DNA from: Clostridia bacterium
GTDB taxonomy: Bacteria > Bacillota > Peptococcia > DRI-13 > UBA5745
Reading direction: 5' to 3'
NCBI GenBank assembly: GCA_018436095.1
Contig: JAHDMJ010000033.1
Location: 1 to 51,349 of the forward strand
DNA: 51,349 bases
Of this stretch, positions 34,241 to 44,379 are shown piece by piece. The notes under the pieces were generated by a model, which was given only the letters and a program-made list of their open reading frames with translations, had not been told where the DNA came from and searched no databases. The number at the start of each line of letters is the position of its first letter. Within the stretch, counting starts at the first letter, position 1. A program made the position numbers and the translations under genes.

Positions 34241-35985
34241 TCTCTTTAATGAGCCGTATTTTTAACGCTTCCGGAAAATACAAGAGCAGGATCGCCTGGG
34301 CTTTTGTCTTCTCCTTTTTGAAAGGTATTCTAAAAAATGCTCCTATCGGACTGGGCTTTTTTGCCCTGGCTGCTTTTTATCACGGCAGAGCCACTGCGGA
34401 GCTTTGCTTACAAATCGGCCTGGCCTTAGGGGTACTGCTGCTGCTGCAGATTTTGTTTCATCATATTGCAGACCGCCTGCAATCGGCGACGGGCTTCCTG
34501 CTTTTTGCCGACAAACGCATGGAGCTGGGCGCCCATCTGCGGAAAATGCCTATGGGCTATTTCACCGAAGGCAATATCGGCAAGATCAGCTCAGTGCTTT
34601 CCACGGACATGGTGTTTATTGAGGAAAACTGTATGACCGTCCTGGCCGATATGATGAGCTACATCTTCTCCCAAGGCATTTTATTGGTATTTCTATTTTT
34701 CTTTAACATATGGATCGGTCTGGCAGGTCTTGTAATCATCCTGCTGATTCTGCTTGTGGGCAAAGGGCTCAAAAAGGAAGCTCTGGAGGATTCCGCCATC
34801 CGGCAGGATCAACTGGAAAACCTGACCGAATCGGTGCTGGACTTCACCGAAGGCATCGGCATTATCAAGACCTACAATTTGCTGGGTGAGAAATCCAGGA
34901 CTCTAACGGACAGCTTTAAAGAAACCTGCCGCACCAGCTTGGAATTTGAGGAAAACCATACCCCCTGGCAGCGGGGTCTGAATCTCATCTATGGCCTGGG
35001 CACCGTCCTGGTCATCGGCCTTGCCGTCTTTCTCCATGGCCGGGGGCTGCTGGATGTGCCCTATCTGGTGGGCATTATGCTTTTTGTCTTCGACCTGTTT
35101 GGCCCCCTCAAGGCCCTGTACGGACAAAGCGCCCGGCTCACCGTCATGAATAGCTGCATGGACCGTATTGAGGCGGTGTTTGCGGAGCGCGAGCTGCCTG
35201 ACCAGGGAATACAAGCCATCCCCGCCCATAGCGACGGACCAGAGATCCGGTTTGAAAACGTCAGCTTTGCCTATGGAGAAAAGGATGTGCTCCGGAATAT
35301 TTCCTTCGATCTGAACAAAAACCAGATGCTGGCCCTGGCAGGTCCTTCCGGCGGCGGCAAATCCACCATCGCCAGCCTGCTGGCCCGCTTCTGGGATATA
35401 AGGTCCGGGTGGATTCTGATGCGGGGTCAGGATATTCGGGATGTTCCCCTTAGCGATTTAATGAATCAGATCAGTATGGTTTTTCAGCGGGTTTACCTGT
35501 TCCAGGATACCATCTACAACAATATCAGCATGGGCAGGCCCACGGCCAGCCGCCAGGAAGTGATCGAAGCGGCGAAAAAAGCCCGCTGCTACGACTTTAT
35601 CATGGCGTTGCCCCAGGGCTTTGACACCGTAGTAGGCGAAGGCGGAGCCAGCCTCTCCGGCGGCGAACAGCAGCGCATCTCCATTGCCCGCTGCATTTTA
35701 AAGGACGCTCCCATTGTCATTTTGGACGAAGCCACCGCCAGTGTGGATGCGGATAACGAAAGCTACATCCAGCAGGCCATCAGCGAACTGTGCAAAGGCA
35801 AGACACTGCTGGTCATCGCCCACCGTCTGAATACCATCCGGCATGCCGACAAAATCCTGGTTATTGCCGATGGCGGTATTGCGGAACAGGGCACCCACCA
35901 AATGCTGATGGGTCAAGACGGTATTTATAAGCAATTTGTTACAGCCCGGGAGAATAGCCGGGGCTGGAGCCGGAAGGGAGCATAA
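34237..35985 (+). CDS. ABC half-transporter, exporter fold (second of a pair)
   Basis: A 582-residue partner of the preceding half-transporter: six-helix membrane domain, then an ATPase with Walker A GPSGGGKST (about 369-377), signature LSGGEQQRI, Walker B VILDEATASVD and switch IAHRLNTI. Both members of the pair have intact catalytic sites, with Glu after the Walker B Asp. The gene overlaps its partner by four bases and is followed two bases later by a MATE gene, so the three form one operon. Direction of transport is not decided by sequence. Confidence 0.9.
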   Translation: MISLMSRIFNASGKYKSRIAWAFVFSFLKGILKNAPIGLGFFALAAFYHGRATAELCLQIGLALGVLLLLQILFHHIADRLQSATGFLLFADKRMELGAHLRKMPMGYFTEGNIGKISSVLSTDMVFIEENCMTVLADMMSYIFSQGILLVFLFFFNIWIGLAGLVIILLILLVGKGLKKEALEDSAIRQDQLENLTESVLDFTEGIGIIKTYNLLGEKSRTLTDSFKETCRTSLEFEENHTPWQRGLNLIYGLGTVLVIGLAVFLHGRGLLDVPYLVGIMLFVFDLFGPLKALYGQSARLTVMNSCMDRIEAVFAERELPDQGIQAIPAHSDGPEIRFENVSFAYGEKDVLRNISFDLNKNQMLALAGPSGGGKSTIASLLARFWDIRSGWILMRGQDIRDVPLSDLMNQISMVFQRVYLFQDTIYNNISMGRPTASRQEVIEAAKKARCYDFIMALPQGFDTVVGEGGASLSGGEQQRISIARCILKDAPIVILDEATASVDADNESYIQQAISELCKGKTLLVIAHRLNTIRHADKILVIADGGIAEQGTHQMLMGQDGIYKQFVTARENSRGWSRKGA

Positions 35986-35987
35986 AA

Positions 35988-37370
35988 ATGGACTTAATTG
36001 CAGAAAAAGAACGGCAAAAGCAATTCATCCTGACTGGGGGGCTGTGGAAGGTAATGTCCCAGCTTTCCTGGCCAGCCGTCATCGCTATGGTATTGTACGG
36101 CTTCAACACCGTGTTGGACGCCATCTTCGTAGGTCAATTTGTCAACGGCACCGCCCTGGCGGGGGTGTCTCTTGCTTACCCTCTTTCCCAAATAAGTACG
36201 GCCTTGGGCTCCCTGGTTGGCGTAGGGGCAGGCTCGGTGCTAAGCATTGCTTTGGGCGCAAAGGATCACTATACTCAGGAGCGGCTTTTGGGGGTGGTCA
36301 ACCGCCTGTCGATTCTTTGCACCGCCATTTATATGATTCTGGCCCTCACCTTTGCGGATTTTCTTATCGCCATGATGGGCGGTACAGGGCAAGCCCTTTC
36401 CTATGGGGTTAGCTATTTCCGCATCTGTACCCTGGGCTCTTTCTTCTGGATTTACGGCCTGGCGGGCAATATGATTATCCGGGCCGAAGGCAGGATGAAA
36501 ACGGCGGCCTGGATGATGGGCGTAGGCCTTGGCGTCAACGCCCTCTGCAACTATATCTTCATGGGAATTTTTGATATGGGCGTGGCAGGGGCGGCCTGGG
36601 GCACCAATGTGGGGATGTTCGCTTATAGCCTTATGGGCTGGCTCTATTTCGGCAGAAGGAAAGCTACTTTCCAGAGCAAACTGCTTTCCCTGAAGGGAGA
36701 CAAAAAGATTACCACCTCCGTTGTGCGCTTGGGGATGCCCTCCCTTATGATGAGCATCATGAGCTTGATTCAGGGCGTCGTCGTCTTTAACGCCCTGGCC
36801 CGCTACGGCACAACAGCAGATATTGCTTTCTACGGCGTGATTTACCGGATATTCCAGTTCCTGCTCACCCCCATTTTCGGCCTGATGCGGGCTCTGCAGC
36901 CGGTCATCGGCATCAATTACGGCGCCAGGCAATATGACCGGGTTATCCAGTCCTACAAAATCTTTGCCGTGGCTGCCCTGCTGCTGACCCTGCCTTTCTG
37001 GGCTATTTCCCTCATCGCTCCCGGTTCTATTCTCGGCATGATGCTGAAGGATCAGGTATTCACCGGTACCCAATTCCTGCATTTCCGGGCCTATATGGCC
37101 ATATTGCCGGCCCTGTCCTTTATCTTCATGGCCATGACCCTCTTCCCCTCTGTAGATAAGGGCAAACCTGCCATGATTATCGGTATGGCAAGGCAGTTTG
37201 TGTTTTACATCCCGGTGATGATGCTGCTGCCGAAGTTTATCGGCGTGGCCGGCGTATATTACGGTTCGCTGGCCATTGATACCATCATTGTGCTGTGGAC
37301 CGTTTTGCTGGTCAAAAAGGAGTTTAACGGCTTACGGAGCAAGGGAAGATCGGAGGCCGCGCAGGGATAA
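35988..37370 (+). CDS. MATE family efflux transporter
   Basis: A 460-residue permease with about 12 helices in two related halves; WKVMSQLSWPAVIAMVLYGFNTVLDAIFVGQFVNG at the N-terminus and the central FGLMRALQPVIGINYGARQYDR are the family patterns (in parts). MATE proteins export cationic drugs or metabolites in exchange for Na+ or H+. It closes the operon begun by the ABC pair. AGGGAGC precedes the ATG. Directly after its stop begins the long G-rich hexamer array, so its mRNA 3' end would be strongly structured. Confidence 0.92.
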   Translation: MDLIAEKERQKQFILTGGLWKVMSQLSWPAVIAMVLYGFNTVLDAIFVGQFVNGTALAGVSLAYPLSQISTALGSLVGVGAGSVLSIALGAKDHYTQERLLGVVNRLSILCTAIYMILALTFADFLIAMMGGTGQALSYGVSYFRICTLGSFFWIYGLAGNMIIRAEGRMKTAAWMMGVGLGVNALCNYIFMGIFDMGVAGAAWGTNVGMFAYSLMGWLYFGRRKATFQSKLLSLKGDKKITTSVVRLGMPSLMMSIMSLIQGVVVFNALARYGTTADIAFYGVIYRIFQFLLTPIFGLMRALQPVIGINYGARQYDRVIQSYKIFAVAALLLTLPFWAISLIAPGSILGMMLKDQVFTGTQFLHFRAYMAILPALSFIFMAMTLFPSVDKGKPAMIIGMARQFVFYIPVMMLLPKFIGVAGVYYGSLAIDTIIVLWTVLLVKKEFNGLRSKGRSEAAQG

Positions 37371-37380
37371 AGGAGCAAGG

Positions 37381-38037
<657 letters not shown>

Positions 38038-38133
38038 GGTGGATAGAGACGCAGCCGGCAGCAGGGTAGCGGGGTAACGGGGGCCACGGGACGGCAGAGT
38101 AGCGCGGTAGCCGGGAGTTGGACAGTGCCTGGC

Positions 38134-38397
38134 TGCTCAAAATTGCAGGTTTGTCACCGTTGGCTATGGCTAACTGTTCAATTTTGCAGGTTTGTCGCTC
38201 ACTAGCTTAGCAAAATGTGCAAAATTTCAAGTTTAAAGTGGGCCGCCCCCCTAAAATAGGCCCTTCACCCCATCCTCAACACTAGATACAGCCAAAAAGA
38301 GTTTTTCAGCCCAATTAAAGTCGTCTTCAGACACTTTAAACTTGAAATTTTGCACAAAACCTTATGAGTGAACCCTACAAAGCTGCAATTTTGAGCA
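38134..38397. repeat. Intergenic repeat cassette C (three forward, two inverted 21-nt motifs)
   Basis: Forward copies at 38134-38155, 38175-38197 and 38216-38236 have anchors at 38149, 38190 and 38231: exactly 41 bp apart. Inverted copies are anchored at 38341 and 38382, also 41 bp apart. The third forward and first inverted copy form a perfect 25-bp inverted repeat (38216-38240 with 38332-38356). TTTAAAGTGGGCCG (38232-38245) and ACACTAGATACAGCCAA (38279-38295) are shared with cassette B. No gene is supported between 37371 and 38641. Confidence 0.8.
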
Positions 38398-38441
38398 AAA
38401 CGCTGTAGCCGAGAAATGCGGATAAAAGGTTGATAAGCAAA

Positions 38442-38473
38442 AAGGCTGTCTCTTCAATTTGAGACGGCCTCTT
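38442..38473 (-). terminator. Hairpin, possible terminator
   Basis: AGGCTGTCTC and GAGACGGCCT pair around an 8-base loop. On the minus strand it is followed by TTTTTG, so it may back up termination of the FliD-like gene. Confidence 0.5.
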
Positions 38474-38554
38474 TATTCGTTATATTGAAAGTAAGTGATC
38501 AACTAAGAAAGGCTGGTTAATATACATCATCCCTCTATCCCATGGTAAGACTAA

Positions 38555-38600
38555 AAACCCTTGCGCGTCGGATATGAAAATATCTCATGCACAAGGGTTT
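38555..38600 (-). terminator. Intrinsic terminator of the FliD-like gene
   Basis: AAACCCTTG (38555) pairs with CAAGGGTTT (38592-38600), with an inner GATAT/ATATC stem. On the minus strand GGGTTTTTAG follows the stem, about 40 bases after the stop codon. Confidence 0.65.
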
Positions 38601-38641
38601 CTGGGGTTTCATTGGAGCATTCGCATCAAAGAGGCTCAGCG

Positions 38642-39976
38642 CTAAACAAACATGTTGAGGAAAAGCCCGGTATTATATGCCTGATTATAGCGGGAGGACT
38701 GGAAGCTGGAATAAAGGCCGTTGTTGAAATTGCTCATGCCTAATGAGGAAATATCGGTGTATTTCATGGGATTAGACTGTATCTCCCCTGCCAGCCTGGA
38801 TAAGCGGTTGGCAAAGCCATAAGAAGAGCCTCTATCCTGAGTGAAGAATCTTTCCAGGTCACCGCTTTCAGCGGCTGAATTCAGCCTGTCTTTATTGACC
38901 TCCAGCCTGCCGTTGGTGCCCATGGACACCCCGATACGGCTCAAGGAAGCCGAATAAGTCTTGGTCAGCAAAGCCAATTGATAGTTTAGCTGCAGCGCTT
39001 TCTCCGTGTCGTTGTTTTTCACTGCATCAATGATATCGTTGTAACCCTTGACCAGATCATTGACAAGTCCCGCAGCTTTGGAGCCATCGGCCTTCATCGC
39101 TACATTGATCGTATCGCCGGAGGCCTCCAGCAAAGTAGCCTTGATGCCATTGCCTAAATCAATGGTGTTGGACTTGGAGGTCTTTTGCTCACCATTGTCT
39201 ATACGGTAAATAGCATTTTGAGCTTGCTGGCTGGCAACACCGGTGCCGGTAAGAGCAATGGCGTCGCCATACGTATCCCGAAGGTCGAAGGTGTTTTTTT
39301 CATCCTCACCGGTTTCTTTAGACTGAATGGTCAAAACGCTGGTGTTATTCTTGGTGTCTTCCGCCACCGAGGCGGTGACACCGATATTCTTTTTATTAAT
39401 CGCATCGGCTATCTTCTGCTGCAGGTTTTTATTGGTGTCGCCGGCAGAGGTGCTAATGGAGAATTGATGAGACTTGCCGCCGGTCTCTATGGTGAACTCA
39501 TATAAGGCAGGTTCCGCCGCCTTTTTATTGGCGGTCAAGGCTGTGCCCTTATTGACCTGACCGGAAGCCACCTGGTCAATATTAACACTGACATTGACTG
39601 CAGCGCCGGCTTTAGCCCCGGAAGTGTCCAGCTTTAATTTTTCGGGGTCGGAAGAGACTGCCGAAAGCTGGTTAAAGGCCGAAGACTTCGTATTACCCAT
39701 AAGGCTGGACAGAGAATCCTTCATGGCCAAAGAACCGGATTTAATGGTGGATAAATAATTTTTTGTGCCGGTGGCGGCACTGGTTTGGTTAACTTTGAAT
39801 CCATTATTTGACAGAAGCTTATCTAAATTGCTAAGGTTTTTAATAGAACTGGTGTTCGTATTAAGGCTGCCCAATAAGCTAAGGGTAGAATTAGGCACGC
39901 TATTATTGCGGTAGGGGGAATTCACACCGCTATAAAGGTATTGATAATAGCTATTTGAATAGGCGTTAATCGCCAT
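38642..39976 (-). CDS. FliD-like flagellar filament capping / hook-associated protein 2
   Basis: A 444-residue secreted-type protein without signal peptide, rich in Ser, Asn and Thr. The N-terminal part is low-complexity; the middle has the FliD-type VSVNIDQVASGQ and a hook-domain-like FTIETGGKSHQFSIS ... LQQKIADAINKKNIGVTASV segment. The C-terminal region VKGYNDIIDAVKNND ... LEVNKDRLNSAAESGDLERFF is characteristic of FliD_C. It is shorter than many FliD proteins and stands alone, with no flagellin or fliS beside it. It has a housekeeping-type promoter. It could cap filaments or be a FliD paralogue with another surface role. Confidence 0.75.
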   Translation of the reverse strand: MAINAYSNSYYQYLYSGVNSPYRNNSVPNSTLSLLGSLNTNTSSIKNLSNLDKLLSNNGFKVNQTSAATGTKNYLSTIKSGSLAMKDSLSSLMGNTKSSAFNQLSAVSSDPEKLKLDTSGAKAGAAVNVSVNIDQVASGQVNKGTALTANKKAAEPALYEFTIETGGKSHQFSISTSAGDTNKNLQQKIADAINKKNIGVTASVAEDTKNNTSVLTIQSKETGEDEKNTFDLRDTYGDAIALTGTGVASQQAQNAIYRIDNGEQKTSKSNTIDLGNGIKATLLEASGDTINVAMKADGSKAAGLVNDLVKGYNDIIDAVKNNDTEKALQLNYQLALLTKTYSASLSRIGVSMGTNGRLEVNKDRLNSAAESGDLERFFTQDRGSSYGFANRLSRLAGEIQSNPMKYTDISSLGMSNFNNGLYSSFQSSRYNQAYNTGLFLNMFV

Positions 39977-40021
39977 AATCTCTCCCCCTTTTCTGCCAAA
40001 TATTGCATAGTATTTAATTGT

Positions 40022-40050
40022 ATTATATGTCTTTATATGTAGACCGTCAA
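40022..40050 (-). promoter_or_regulatory. Promoter of the FliD-like gene
   Basis: On the minus strand TTGACG and a perfect TATAAT are 17 bases apart, about 46 bases before the start codon. This is a sigma-A-type promoter, not the sigma-D type usual for late flagellar genes. Confidence 0.7.
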
Positions 40051-40071
40051 GCCTGGCAGTTGCATAGACTT

Positions 40072-40848
40072 TTAGAGGTTTTTAAGTATATCAAGTGATC
40101 GAACCGCATCGGCGGTAAAATTATTGGTATCTGCTTCTATGCTAATGGTTCTGTCATAACCCCATTTTTTAGCAGATTGCACCGCTAATCGATAATGATC
40201 CTTTTGCTCTTCCGTCAAATAGATTCTCTCACCATTTTCTTTAAAACCGCTGATATGCAAGTGATTGACATAAGGCATTACGTAAGCGATTTCAGACACA
40301 TCCTCCTTCATCATGCTCATATGATAAAAATCCAGAACCATTTTTATATTGCCGGACCGGGCATTTAATTTCTTAACCATCGCCAGGGCCTCCGGCGTAT
40401 GAATCATATAATCGCACATCTGAGCACACAAGGATTCAAATAATATGGTGATATCATATTTTTTAGCTGCTCCTGCCGTGATCAAAAGAAAATCTGCGGC
40501 TTGCTCATCGGCACGCTTTACGTCATAACCAAGGGGCAGCTTTCTTGCCAAGGGCGAGCCAATACCCAGGGCTTTGGCCCCAAGGATAACCGCCTTCTCA
40601 CAAATCCTTTCCGCATAGTCTGCGGTAGCTGAAGGATTATAGCCACTGCCAACAATAGGTAGTGAAGCATCGCAATAAGAATTGAAGCCGATACAAGGTA
40701 CGCCATAATCGTCAATTTTTTTGCGCAGCTCCTTTAACTCTTTATTGCTGGCCTTGATTGCTTCTGTACCTGCTATTTCAATATAATCATAGCCTATTTC
40801 ATACAGTTGGTCATAGTTATCCATCGATGTACAAAGACCAAATTTCAT
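40072..40848 (-). CDS. Sugar phosphate isomerase/epimerase-like TIM-barrel protein
   Basis: A 258-residue protein of the xylose-isomerase-like/AP-endonuclease-2 TIM-barrel family. The motifs YDYIEIAG, ILFESLC, MVLDFYHMSM, HLHISG and ISIEAD carry the Glu, Asp, His and Glu residues that bind the divalent metal in this family. In sugar-acid pathways such proteins act as isomerases or epimerases. GGAGG stands 8 bases before the ATG. It is the last gene of the catabolic cluster, 110 bases after the IlvD-like gene, with a terminator hairpin between them. Confidence 0.85.
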   Translation of the reverse strand: MKFGLCTSMDNYDQLYEIGYDYIEIAGTEAIKASNKELKELRKKIDDYGVPCIGFNSYCDASLPIVGSGYNPSATADYAERICEKAVILGAKALGIGSPLARKLPLGYDVKRADEQAADFLLITAGAAKKYDITILFESLCAQMCDYMIHTPEALAMVKKLNARSGNIKMVLDFYHMSMMKEDVSEIAYVMPYVNHLHISGFKENGERIYLTEEQKDHYRLAVQSAKKWGYDRTISIEADTNNFTADAVRSLDILKNL

Positions 40849-40898
40849 GGTTCATACCTCCAGTTAAGAGAATTTTACAATTTTAGGCTATATTAAAG

Positions 40899-40941
40899 AA
40901 ACCTCCATCCTCATTTAGCAAAACCCTGATGATGGAGGTTT
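40899..40941. terminator. Hairpin between the IlvD-like and TIM-barrel genes
   Basis: AAACCTCCATC (40899-40909) pairs perfectly with GATGGAGGTTT (40931-40941); on the minus strand TTTCTTTA follows. It may lower expression of the last gene. Confidence 0.7.
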
Positions 40942-40958
40942 AAATATACCCTTTTTAA

Positions 40959-42629
40959 CTATTCATCTTTATCTTCAAATATCGCGCCTTTGCTTGCCGA
41001 TGTGACAAGGCTCCGGTAGCGGCGTAAATAGCCGCTAACCTTGCGCAGGGGCTTAAGGGTCATTTGCGATTTGCGCAAGTTGATTTCTTCTTCAGAAATT
41101 TTGAGATTCAGCCTATTGTTGGGGATATCGATTTCAATTATATCGTCATCCTTAACATAGGCCAACAACCCGCCATCGGCAGCTTCCGGGGAAATATGGC
41201 CTATGGAAGCGCCCTTTGATACTCCGGAAAAACGGCCGTCGGTAATTAATGCACAAACCTTATCCAGCCCCAAGCCGGCTAATGTAGCTGTAGGAGACAG
41301 CATTTCTCTCATGCCGGGGCCGCCTTTCGGTCCTTCGTAGCGCACAACCACTACATCACCGGCAGATACCTTGCCTGACATTAATGCCTCACAGCATTCT
41401 TCCTCGCTATCAAAGCAACGGGCCGGACCTTCATGGGCCATCATCTCCGGCAAAACAGCCCCCTTCTTGACTACGGCACCTTCAGGGGCTAAATTACCCC
41501 AAAGTACAGCTAATCCGCCGGTGGCTGAATAGGCTGTTTCCTTATTTCTTATGACCCCATAATCCAATACGATACAATCTTTAATATTTTCTCCAACGGT
41601 TTTTTGGGTAACTGTCAGAATATCCGTATTGACTAATCCCATGCCATCCAGAACTTTTAATACGGCCTGCAAGCCCCCTGCCTCATGAAGATCAACGATA
41701 TAGTGATCCCCCGCCGGATTAATCTTAACGATATGAGGCACTTGATTGCTGATTTCGTTAACATCCTCAAGATTGATTTTCAGCCCTGCCTCATGGGCAA
41801 TGGCAGGCAAGTGCAATATGGTATTGGTTGAACAGCCCAAGGCCATATCAGCTACCAGACCGTTGTACAAGCTATCTTTGGTGACAATGTCTGCTGGGCA
41901 AATATTCTTTTCAACTAACGCCATAATCTGCATGCCTGTTCGTTTGGCTAAGCGGATTCTTTCAGCATACACCGCAGGAATTGTACCGTTGCCAGGCAAG
42001 GCCAAACCTAAGATTTCCGTCATGCAATTCATGGAATTTGCAGTAAACAAACCGGCACATGATCCGCAGCCCGGGCAAGAATGCTCTTCAATTGCTTTAG
42101 CTGTCTCCCCATCGATTTTACCGGACTCCAGAGCGCCAGGCGCCTCAAAGGCGCCGGTTAAGGCGATTTTATTCCCTTTGACATGGCCGGGCAGCATGGG
42201 CCCTCCACTGACAAATATGGCAGGAACATTCAGTCTTAAGGCGGCCATCAACATACCAGGCACAATTTTATCGCAGTTCGCAATAAAAACCAAACCATCA
42301 AAAGGATGGGCCTTGGCCATGATTTCAATTGAATCCGCAATATGTTCCCGGCTGGGCAAAGAATAGAACATTCCTTCATGATTCATGGCAATGCCATCGC
42401 ATACACCAATGGCAGGAAACTCAATGGGTGTGCCGCCGGCAATACGAATACCGCTTTTAACTGCCTCAGCTATATTATCGAGATGAATGTGCCCGGGAAT
42501 CACTTCATTTTGAGCATTGACTATACCGATCAAGGGAAGATTGATTTCATCATCGATCAGACCTGTTGCTTTTAGCAACGCTCGATGAGGAATTCGCGTA
42601 TTCCCCTTCTTCATCATATCGCTTCTCAT
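40959..42629 (-). CDS. IlvD/Edd family dehydratase (dihydroxy-acid or sugar-acid dehydratase)
   Basis: A 556-residue Fe-S dehydratase. The N-terminus [18 protein letters not shown], the cluster-ligand regions [10 protein letters not shown] and [16 protein letters not shown], and the C-terminal [11 protein letters not shown] are typical. Length and motifs match dihydroxy-acid dehydratase (IlvD), but no other branched-chain amino-acid genes are near. Here it lies between a dehydrogenase and an isomerase in a TRAP-linked catabolic cluster, so a sugar-acid dehydratase role is at least as likely. AGGAGC stands 7 bases before the ATG. It starts 11 bases after the preceding gene, in the same operon. 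Confidence 0.88.
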   Translation of the reverse strand: MRSDMMKKGNTRIPHRALLKATGLIDDEINLPLIGIVNAQNEVIPGHIHLDNIAEAVKSGIRIAGGTPIEFPAIGVCDGIAMNHEGMFYSLPSREHIADSIEIMAKAHPFDGLVFIANCDKIVPGMLMAALRLNVPAIFVSGGPMLPGHVKGNKIALTGAFEAPGALESGKIDGETAKAIEEHSCPGCGSCAGLFTANSMNCMTEILGLALPGNGTIPAVYAERIRLAKRTGMQIMALVEKNICPADIVTKDSLYNGLVADMALGCSTNTILHLPAIAHEAGLKINLEDVNEISNQVPHIVKINPAGDHYIVDLHEAGGLQAVLKVLDGMGLVNTDILTVTQKTVGENIKDCIVLDYGVIRNKETAYSATGGLAVLWGNLAPEGAVVKKGAVLPEMMAHEGPARCFDSEEECCEALMSGKVSAGDVVVVRYEGPKGGPGMREMLSPTATLAGLGLDKVCALITDGRFSGVSKGASIGHISPEAADGGLLAYVKDDDIIEIDIPNNRLNLKISEEEINLRKSQMTLKPLRKVSGYLRRYRSLVTSASKGAIFEDKDE

Positions 42630-42640
42630 TTTTTCAGCTC

Positions 42641-43594
42641 CTATTTATATAAACAATTTGCTATTTTGATGAAATCCTCATCTCGTTTAGCGATCACTTC
42701 ATTGCTGCGGCCATGGGAATAATCATAAAATCCCTTTTCTGTTTTTACGCCATAGGCCTTATCAGCAATTAAGTTCTTCAACATGGCCGGCACCTCTTTA
42801 ACGTCGCTTAAATCCTTAAATAAGTACCCGGCAATATTATAGAAGGTATCCAAACCACCCAGATCAGCAATCTCAAAAGGCCCCAAACAGGCATAGCGCA
42901 TGCCCAAACCGTATTTTAAAACCTTGTCCACATCCTCGATGTCGGCAATACCGGACTCAACAATGTGCATGGCTTCACGCAATACCGTGAATTGAATGCG
43001 GTTTAAGGCGAAGCCGGGGGCATCCTTTTTGACCTTAATGGGTTTTTTGCCAATATACTCGGCCACCCCAAACACCAGATCAGCCGTTTCTTTTTTAGTC
43101 TTTTTACCGCAAATAACTTCTACCAAAGGTACAATATGGGGAGGGTTTACCCAATGCATGCCGCAAAAACGTTCCGGTTTTTTTACGGCTTCGGCGATCC
43201 TTGTAATAGACAGGCCTGAGGTATTACTTGTTAATATGGTTGTTTCAGAGACTAATTCTGATATTTCAGACCAAAAAGTATGTTTCACGTCTATATTCTC
43301 GGTAATTGCTTCAATGACAAAATCCGCATCTTTAAAGCAGGATTTTTCGATGGTATGGGTAATCAATGATCTGATTTTATTGGATTTTTCCTGAGATAGT
43401 TCTCCTTCTTTAACTAAGGTCTCCTGATTTAACTGAATCAGACCTTTGCTGCGCTCCAAAGATTGCTCTTTAGTACCATATAAGATAACTGCAAAATCAT
43501 TTTGGGCAAATAGTTGGGCAATGGATGAACCCATAATACCTGCACCTGCAATGACAACTTTTTTTAGGTTAATACTCACACGATCTATCCCCAT
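42641..43594 (-). CDS. 3-hydroxyacyl-CoA dehydrogenase family oxidoreductase
   Basis: A 317-residue NAD-dependent dehydrogenase with a Rossmann motif [11 protein letters not shown] (about 17-27) and a catalytic-type His in [12 protein letters not shown]; the C-terminal helical domain has [16 protein letters not shown] and [11 protein letters not shown]. Small members of this family include hydroxybutyryl-CoA, L-gulonate and carnitine dehydrogenases. The context (enolase-type dehydratase, FAH hydrolase, TRAP) points to oxidation of a 3-hydroxy acid rather than fatty acid metabolism. GGAGG stands 6 bases before the ATG. Substrate unresolved. Confidence 0.87.
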   Translation of the reverse strand: MGIDRVSINLKKVVIAGAGIMGSSIAQLFAQNDFAVILYGTKEQSLERSKGLIQLNQETLVKEGELSQEKSNKIRSLITHTIEKSCFKDADFVIEAITENIDVKHTFWSEISELVSETTILTSNTSGLSITRIAEAVKKPERFCGMHWVNPPHIVPLVEVICGKKTKKETADLVFGVAEYIGKKPIKVKKDAPGFALNRIQFTVLREAMHIVESGIADIEDVDKVLKYGLGMRYACLGPFEIADLGGLDTFYNIAGYLFKDLSDVKEVPAMLKNLIADKAYGVKTEKGFYDYSHGRSNEVIAKRDEDFIKIANCLYK

Positions 43595-43620
43595 GATTAA
43601 CCTCCAGTTAATCGTTAAAA

Positions 43621-44304
43621 TTATGTTTTCATAAGCTTATGGCTTATACTAATGTGTTCATCCATAATGGCCTCAGCACTCTTGGAATCCCGTTTTTTGA
43701 TTGCTTCCAGCAGCTTTTTATGGACCTCCATACTGATACCCACTGAATTTCTATCCAATTCATTCATAAAAGAAACAGTTAGATTCCGGATGGCACTGAT
43801 TAAACCAATCAGCAATAGATTCTTGGTAGCTTCAGCAATTGCTGCATGAAATGCAACGTCGCACTCCACATAGGCTTTCCAATTGTCCTTTTCACAGGCT
43901 TTTTCCATTGCCTCTACAGCCTGCTCCAACTCACTGATATCACTTTCCGTTGCCATCCGGGCACAAAGGCTGGCTGAATAACCCTCCAGAATTCTACGTA
44001 TATGACTGATGTCATCATTGGAGATATCTTTTCTTTCTTTCAGATACAGCATATATTCAGCAAAATTGTCAAAGGAAACCTTACTAATATAAGTGCCGGA
44101 TCCAGTTCTGCTTTCTAATACCCCAAGCTGAGCCAAGCGTTTGATTCCTTCTCTCAGGGTATGCCGTGCCACTCCAAGTTCCTCGCATAGATATTGCTCT
44201 GTTGGCAACCGATCTCCGGCCTGTAGGTCTTTACTGACGATCCACTTTTTTAATTGATCCGCCACCAAAATATCTGTCGTGACGCGAGTTAACTTTTCTA
44301 ACAT
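43621..44304 (-). CDS. GntR family regulator, FadR/FCD subgroup
   Basis: A 227-residue regulator. The winged helix (about 8-75) contains GDRLPTEQYLCEELGVARHTLREGIKRLAQLGVLESRTGSGTYIS in the family order. The C-terminal FCD helical domain has the metal-binding Asp/His pattern (ECDVAFHAAIAEATKN and a later His near EVHKK). Such regulators respond to the organic acid their cluster degrades. GGAAGGG stands 8 bases before the ATG. The gene lies in the middle of the cluster and has its own promoter. Confidence 0.92.
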   Translation of the reverse strand: MLEKLTRVTTDILVADQLKKWIVSKDLQAGDRLPTEQYLCEELGVARHTLREGIKRLAQLGVLESRTGSGTYISKVSFDNFAEYMLYLKERKDISNDDISHIRRILEGYSASLCARMATESDISELEQAVEAMEKACEKDNWKAYVECDVAFHAAIAEATKNLLLIGLISAIRNLTVSFMNELDRNSVGISMEVHKKLLEAIKKRDSKSAEAIMDEHISISHKLMKT

Positions 44305-44339
44305 TTGGCAAACCCTTCCTTTTTGTTGATTTACCTTAT

Positions 44340-44369
44340 ATTATCTTGTTTTCCTTCTTTCTTCAACAA
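44340..44369 (-). promoter_or_regulatory. Promoter of the GntR gene
   Basis: On the minus strand TTGTTG and GATAAT are 18 bases apart, within an imperfect CTTGTT/AACAAG inverted repeat. TTGTTGATTT, also present in the leader of the FAH gene, lies just downstream at 44323-44332. Confidence 0.5.
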
Positions 44370-44379
44370 GATTCGTATT

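Noticed and set aside
38134-38397. Repeat-spacer array resembling CRISPR
   Set aside because: Repeats of about 21 nt with 19-20-nt spacers in only two or three copies, reversed halfway, and no cas genes do not fit CRISPR.
40959-42629. Gene symbol ilvD
   Set aside because: Motifs fit IlvD, but the catabolic neighbourhood makes a sugar-acid dehydratase equally likely, so no symbol is given.
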